From: Lentilactobacillus kefiri | GTDB taxonomy: Bacteria; Bacillota; Bacilli; Lactobacillales; Lactobacillaceae | DNA: 33,036 nt | Assembly: GCF_007989105.1 (NCBI RefSeq) | Contig: NZ_BJVK01000025.1 | Span: forward strand, 1 to 33,036 | Direction of reading: 5' to 3' | In this document: piece after piece, positions 30,328 through 33,036 of the stretch | How positions within the stretch are numbered: the first letter of the stretch is position 1 | Layout of the letters: each line of letters begins with the position of its first letter | Notes under the pieces: model-generated | Databases searched by the model: none | Seen by the model: only the letters and a program-made list of their open reading frames with translations | Told to the model about the DNA's origin: nothing | Position numbers and translations under genes: made by a program

Positions 30328-31674
30328 TTATACCACAGTGTTGGCCTGTGCCTCTTGATTGTTTTCAATGGCTAGCGTTTCTCTATACTCCTCTGCATCT
30401 GGATTCTCATGGAAATCAACCGTTACATCTTGATATTTTTTGAGTTCTTCTTCAATCTCTTTGATTGATATTTTGAAATACTCTTTACGATTATTGACTT
30501 TGTTTACTCTTTTATTTGCAAACCGTTCATGTAACTTGGTTTCCAGAGCATATGCATCTTGACTGAAAATCAAAGCATGTACGTCAAATTTAAATGGAAC
30601 GGATGCACTACTTAGTTCACTAATCCGATCCAAAGGTTCAAGACGTCTAGTTACTCCAATTTTTACAATACCTTTTCCAAAGGATCCAATGTTGGAAATA
30701 ATGTACACATATCCGGCAGTGGCATTTGCTTCACGATAGTCGATATCACCCTTTTTATCATGTAGCGAGTCTAGTTCATTTCGTAATTTTTCGATTTCGA
30801 ATTTTAGCCCATCTTTGTCACTCGCTTCAAGCTCCATTCGTTTTTGTAATTCCTCGATAGCTTGGTCGTAGTGCTGGATTTCCTTATCCACCTTTTTTCG
30901 CTCTTGTTTGATTTCTTGCTGGAGCCTTTTATCTTCACGTTCTTTTTCACGTTGTTCTCGTAATAAATCCTTTTCTTCCTGTTTCTTTTGGGCATAACTA
31001 AATGCCAAGTCTAATTCGTCATATTTTAATTGCAGGTAATTTGGTAGCATTTGAACATCTACGACTTCGTACATTTTATTGTGCTGAATAAACGATTTTT
31101 CAATTCGAGTAACGATGCGTTCATAATTAGAATAGGTTACCTTCTTAATTGCATCTGTACACTCATTGTTGAAACTTCTAAAAATGGCTTTAATATTATT
31201 ACGTGTCATTTTTTTGCCTTCGGAAAGCTTTCCGTTAATGGTCCACTGAGGGTTAAATTGAACTGCCGAACGGCTTTTAATCAATTGCTTTTGTTGATCG
31301 CGTATTTCAGCGAGCTTTTCTTTATAACCTGATGACGTAGCGAATTCATAGTGTGGACTATAAAGACCATAACCACTCATTTCTTTACTTACCTCAAGAT
31401 CCCCAACTTCTGCTTTGAGATCTTCGATCGTTTTTTCCTTTAGAGTTACTTCTGTTTCTAATTGAGATAATTTTGGTGTTAATTGTTCAATTTTATTTGA
31501 CTTATCTTCGATTATTTTTTCCAACTCAACAGGCTTCATTTGTTGAACCGATAACTTTATGTCAGCTTCCTTCTGTAAATGCTTATTTTGTTCTGTAAGC
31601 TTAGCGTTACTATTCCTCAGTTCTTGAATAGTATTTTTAAATTGGTTTACCTTAAAAAAATCTGATATTCCCAT
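30328..31674 (-). CDS. DUF4041 coiled-coil protein with C-terminal GIY-YIG (T5orf172) domain
   Basis: 448 residues. The first 95 form an amphipathic coiled coil. A DUF4041-like part follows at about 100-200 (Y-G-L-Y-S-P-H-Y-E-F, then W-T-I-N-G), and a second highly charged coiled coil at about 225-315. The C-terminal T5orf172/MUG113-type GIY-YIG domain has V-Y-I-I-S at 323-327, V-K-I-G-V-T at 337-342, R343/R344 and the catalytic Glu E378 in A-L-E-T-K-L-H. DUF4041/GIY-YIG proteins occur in phage, plasmid and defence-rich loci; their activity is not known to me. TGAGGGG precedes ATG. It stands alone, ahead of and divergent from the alcohol dehydrogenase gene, and shares no operon with the other GIY-YIG gene at 909. 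Domain call firm, role inferred. Confidence 0.87.
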   Translation of the reverse strand: MGISDFFKVNQFKNTIQELRNSNAKLTEQNKHLQKEADIKLSVQQMKPVELEKIIEDKSNKIEQLTPKLSQLETEVTLKEKTIEDLKAEVGDLEVSKEMSGYGLYSPHYEFATSSGYKEKLAEIRDQQKQLIKSRSAVQFNPQWTINGKLSEGKKMTRNNIKAIFRSFNNECTDAIKKVTYSNYERIVTRIEKSFIQHNKMYEVVDVQMLPNYLQLKYDELDLAFSYAQKKQEEKDLLREQREKEREDKRLQQEIKQERKKVDKEIQHYDQAIEELQKRMELEASDKDGLKFEIEKLRNELDSLHDKKGDIDYREANATAGYVYIISNIGSFGKGIVKIGVTRRLEPLDRISELSSASVPFKFDVHALIFSQDAYALETKLHERFANKRVNKVNNRKEYFKISIKEIEEELKKYQDVTVDFHENPDAEEYRETLAIENNQEAQANTVV

Positions 31675-31785
31675 AATTTAGTCCCCTCAATTTGATTCAA
31701 ACTGTAATTATTATAAGTGTATCAACATACGTGATTGTGTTCCACAACTAATTTTCACAATAGTGCAAAGTGATATATTATATTA

Positions 31786-31823
31786 AGTAAGCCCTTACAA
31801 AGCTACCTTTAACCGACTATACT
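31786..31823 (+). promoter_or_regulatory. Promoter of the alcohol dehydrogenase with cre-like site
   Basis: TTACAA (31795-31800), 17 bases, TATACT (31818-31823) is a good sigma-A promoter. AGTAAGCCCTTACA (31786-31799) overlaps the -35 and matches cre at 12 of 14 positions. Confidence 0.6.
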
Positions 31824-31863
31824 ACAAGTACAGTAAACTTTACACCGAATAGGAGGTAATATT

Positions 31864-32958
31864 ATGAAAATACAAACTGCTGTTGCTCAAGAACAAGGCG
31901 CTCAACTAACCATTGAACCTGTTGAACTCGATTCACCGAAAGCTAATGAAGTCTTGGTTGAAATTAAGGCATCTGGTATCTGTCATACTGATGCCGCAGG
32001 AAGAGACTTTGCCACAACACCATATCCAGTTGCGTTAGGTCATGAAGGCGCCGGTATCGTTAAAGAAGTTGGTAGTAGTGTTACCAGTGTCAAACCTGGA
32101 GATCATGTTGTTCTTTCATTCTCATATTGTGGTCATTGTGAGAATTGTTTGACGGGTCATCCTGCGAACTGTGTTCACTTGAATGAGCTAAATTTTGGTG
32201 GTCGTCATTTCGACGGTACCCATCGGATCCACGATGAAAATGGGAAAGATATTTCAACATTTTTTGGACAATCTTCATTTTCAACATATTCAGTGGTCGA
32301 TGAACACGGTGTGACCAAAGTTCCCACTGACGTTGATATTAACCTGTTAGGGCCGCTTGGATGTGGCTTTCAAACAGGTGCTGGTACTGTACTGAATTAT
32401 CTCAAACCCGAGTTTGGCAGTTCAATTGTTATTTTTGGAACTGGTGCTGTTGGTTTATCGGCAATGATGGCTGCTAAAATTATTGGCATGGATCACATTA
32501 TTGCTGTAGATATTCATGATAATCGATTGGAATTGGCCAAAAAGTTAGGGGCCACAGAAATTATCAACAGTAAAAATCATAATCCTGAAGAAATTATTAA
32601 GGGATTAGTTAAGTCGGGAGTTGAATATAGCATCGATACAACGGGTGTGCCTGGTGTCATTAAACAGGCTGTTCATGTACTAAAGCCTTCTGGAACATGT
32701 GCATTATTAGGGATGGCCGGAGATGTTACGTTTAATATTCAAGAAGAGGTTATGGGTGAGTCCAAAAAGGTAGTTGGTGTTATTGAAGGGGATGCAATTC
32801 CACAACTCTTTATCCCTAAGTTAGTTAAATACTTTAAAAAGGGATTATTTCCAATTGATCGACTTGTAAAGTACTATAACTATAATGATATTAATCAGGC
32901 ATTCAAAGATTCTGCAGATGGCAGTGTTATTAAACCAATTGTAAAAATTAATCAATAA
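31864..32958 (+). CDS. Zinc-dependent NAD(P) alcohol dehydrogenase (benzyl/aryl-alcohol type)
   Basis: 364 residues of the medium-chain dehydrogenase family. The catalytic zinc ligands are C40 (S-G-I-C-H-T-D), H60-E61 (G-H-E-G-A-G) and the Cys of L-G-C-G-F-Q-T-G. The structural zinc site is C89-x2-C92-x2-C95-x7-C103. The cofactor motif is G-T-G-A-V-G-L, followed by D-I-H-D near residue 220, suggesting NAD rather than NADP. The long loop after C103 and the G-C-G-F-Q-T-G-A-G pattern are typical of the class III/aryl-alcohol branch, which interconverts alcohols and aldehydes. AGGAGGTAAT precedes ATG. A cre-like site in its promoter fits sugar-responsive redox balancing. Complete, with a terminator at 32962. 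Confidence 0.9.
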   Translation: MKIQTAVAQEQGAQLTIEPVELDSPKANEVLVEIKASGICHTDAAGRDFATTPYPVALGHEGAGIVKEVGSSVTSVKPGDHVVLSFSYCGHCENCLTGHPANCVHLNELNFGGRHFDGTHRIHDENGKDISTFFGQSSFSTYSVVDEHGVTKVPTDVDINLLGPLGCGFQTGAGTVLNYLKPEFGSSIVIFGTGAVGLSAMMAAKIIGMDHIIAVDIHDNRLELAKKLGATEIINSKNHNPEEIIKGLVKSGVEYSIDTTGVPGVIKQAVHVLKPSGTCALLGMAGDVTFNIQEEVMGESKKVVGVIEGDAIPQLFIPKLVKYFKKGLFPIDRLVKYYNYNDINQAFKDSADGSVIKPIVKINQ

Positions 32959-32961
32959 ATG

Positions 32962-33031
32962 AAAAGTAGGGACACTTTATAATTGCTAATGACTTTGAGT
33001 CAAAACAATATTTTAGCGTTCCTACTTTTTT
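32962..33031 (+). terminator. Terminator of the alcohol dehydrogenase gene
   Basis: AAAAGTAGG (32962-32970) pairs with CCTACTTTT (33021-33029) around a long loop that can hold a small GACT/AGTC stem. A T-rich tail follows to the window edge. Confidence 0.65.
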
Positions 33032-33036
33032 ATTTC

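Noticed and set aside
579-31674. All defence-type genes as one single defence island
   Set aside because: The three loci are separated by 7-18 kb of metabolic and secreted-protein genes and lack integrase, transposase or tRNA boundaries.

Overview
The window looks like chromosomal DNA from a low-GC Gram-positive bacterium of the Lactobacillaceae. Evidence: AT-rich codon use, strong AGGAGG-type ribosome binding sites, CcpA-type cre operators, Ltp-repeat surface proteins, and many small secreted proteins whose signal peptides end in A-x-A or S-A-K. Genus cannot be fixed from the sequence alone; the Lentilactobacillus/Levilactobacillus group is a guess. There is no rRNA, tRNA, IS element, integrase or CRISPR array.

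Layout. 1-326: end of an Ltp-repeat protein cut by the window edge. 579-3659: a compact three-gene operon (MazG-like pyrophosphohydrolase, GIY-YIG nuclease fused to a DUF2075 ATPase/helicase, Abi-alpha/DUF4393 protein) closed by a terminator; this is the best candidate for an undescribed anti-phage system. 3837-7096: an ADP-ribosylglycohydrolase / NCS1 permease / PfkB kinase operon that parallels E. coli yegTUV and looks like uptake and salvage of an N-glycoside. 7339-10440: two secreted proteins, the second a PAP2 acid phosphatase with a C-terminal beta-strand repeat. 10518-12272 (minus): a GmrSD-like DUF262/DUF1524 protein. 12492-15125: secreted 5'-nucleotidase and secreted histidine phosphatase. 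15393-16772 (minus): UgpB-like binding protein with no adjacent permeases. 17052-18503: TcaA/YvbJ-like zinc-ribbon membrane protein. 18591-19570 (minus): membrane protein and a second Ltp-repeat protein. 19876-20985 (minus): glycerol dehydrogenase. 21227-25533: secreted Big_2 protein, membrane protein, GW-domain serine hydrolase homologue and three very small genes. 25792-27473 (minus): solitary ABC ATPase and an NmrA-type reductase. 27700-30270: YitT and YfcC membrane proteins. 30328-31674 (minus): DUF4041 coiled-coil protein with a GIY-YIG (T5orf172) end. 31864-32958: zinc alcohol dehydrogenase.

Two themes connect the genes. First, extracellular phosphate scavenging: PAP2 phosphatase, 5'-nucleotidase, histidine phosphatase and UgpB homologue lie within 8.3 kb. 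Upstream of the PAP2 gene and of the UgpB homologue I find the same arrangement of TTTAC(A/C) hexamers at an 11-bp period, the form of a PhoP box. Second, three separate loci carry families linked to phage defence (579-3659, 10518-12272, 30328-31674), and Ltp-repeat proteins, related to phage superinfection-exclusion lipoproteins, occur at 1-326 and 19031-19570. Three exported enzymes each lack one expected catalytic residue (PAP2 Asp to Ala, histidine phosphatase His to Ser, serine hydrolase SxxK to SxxN).
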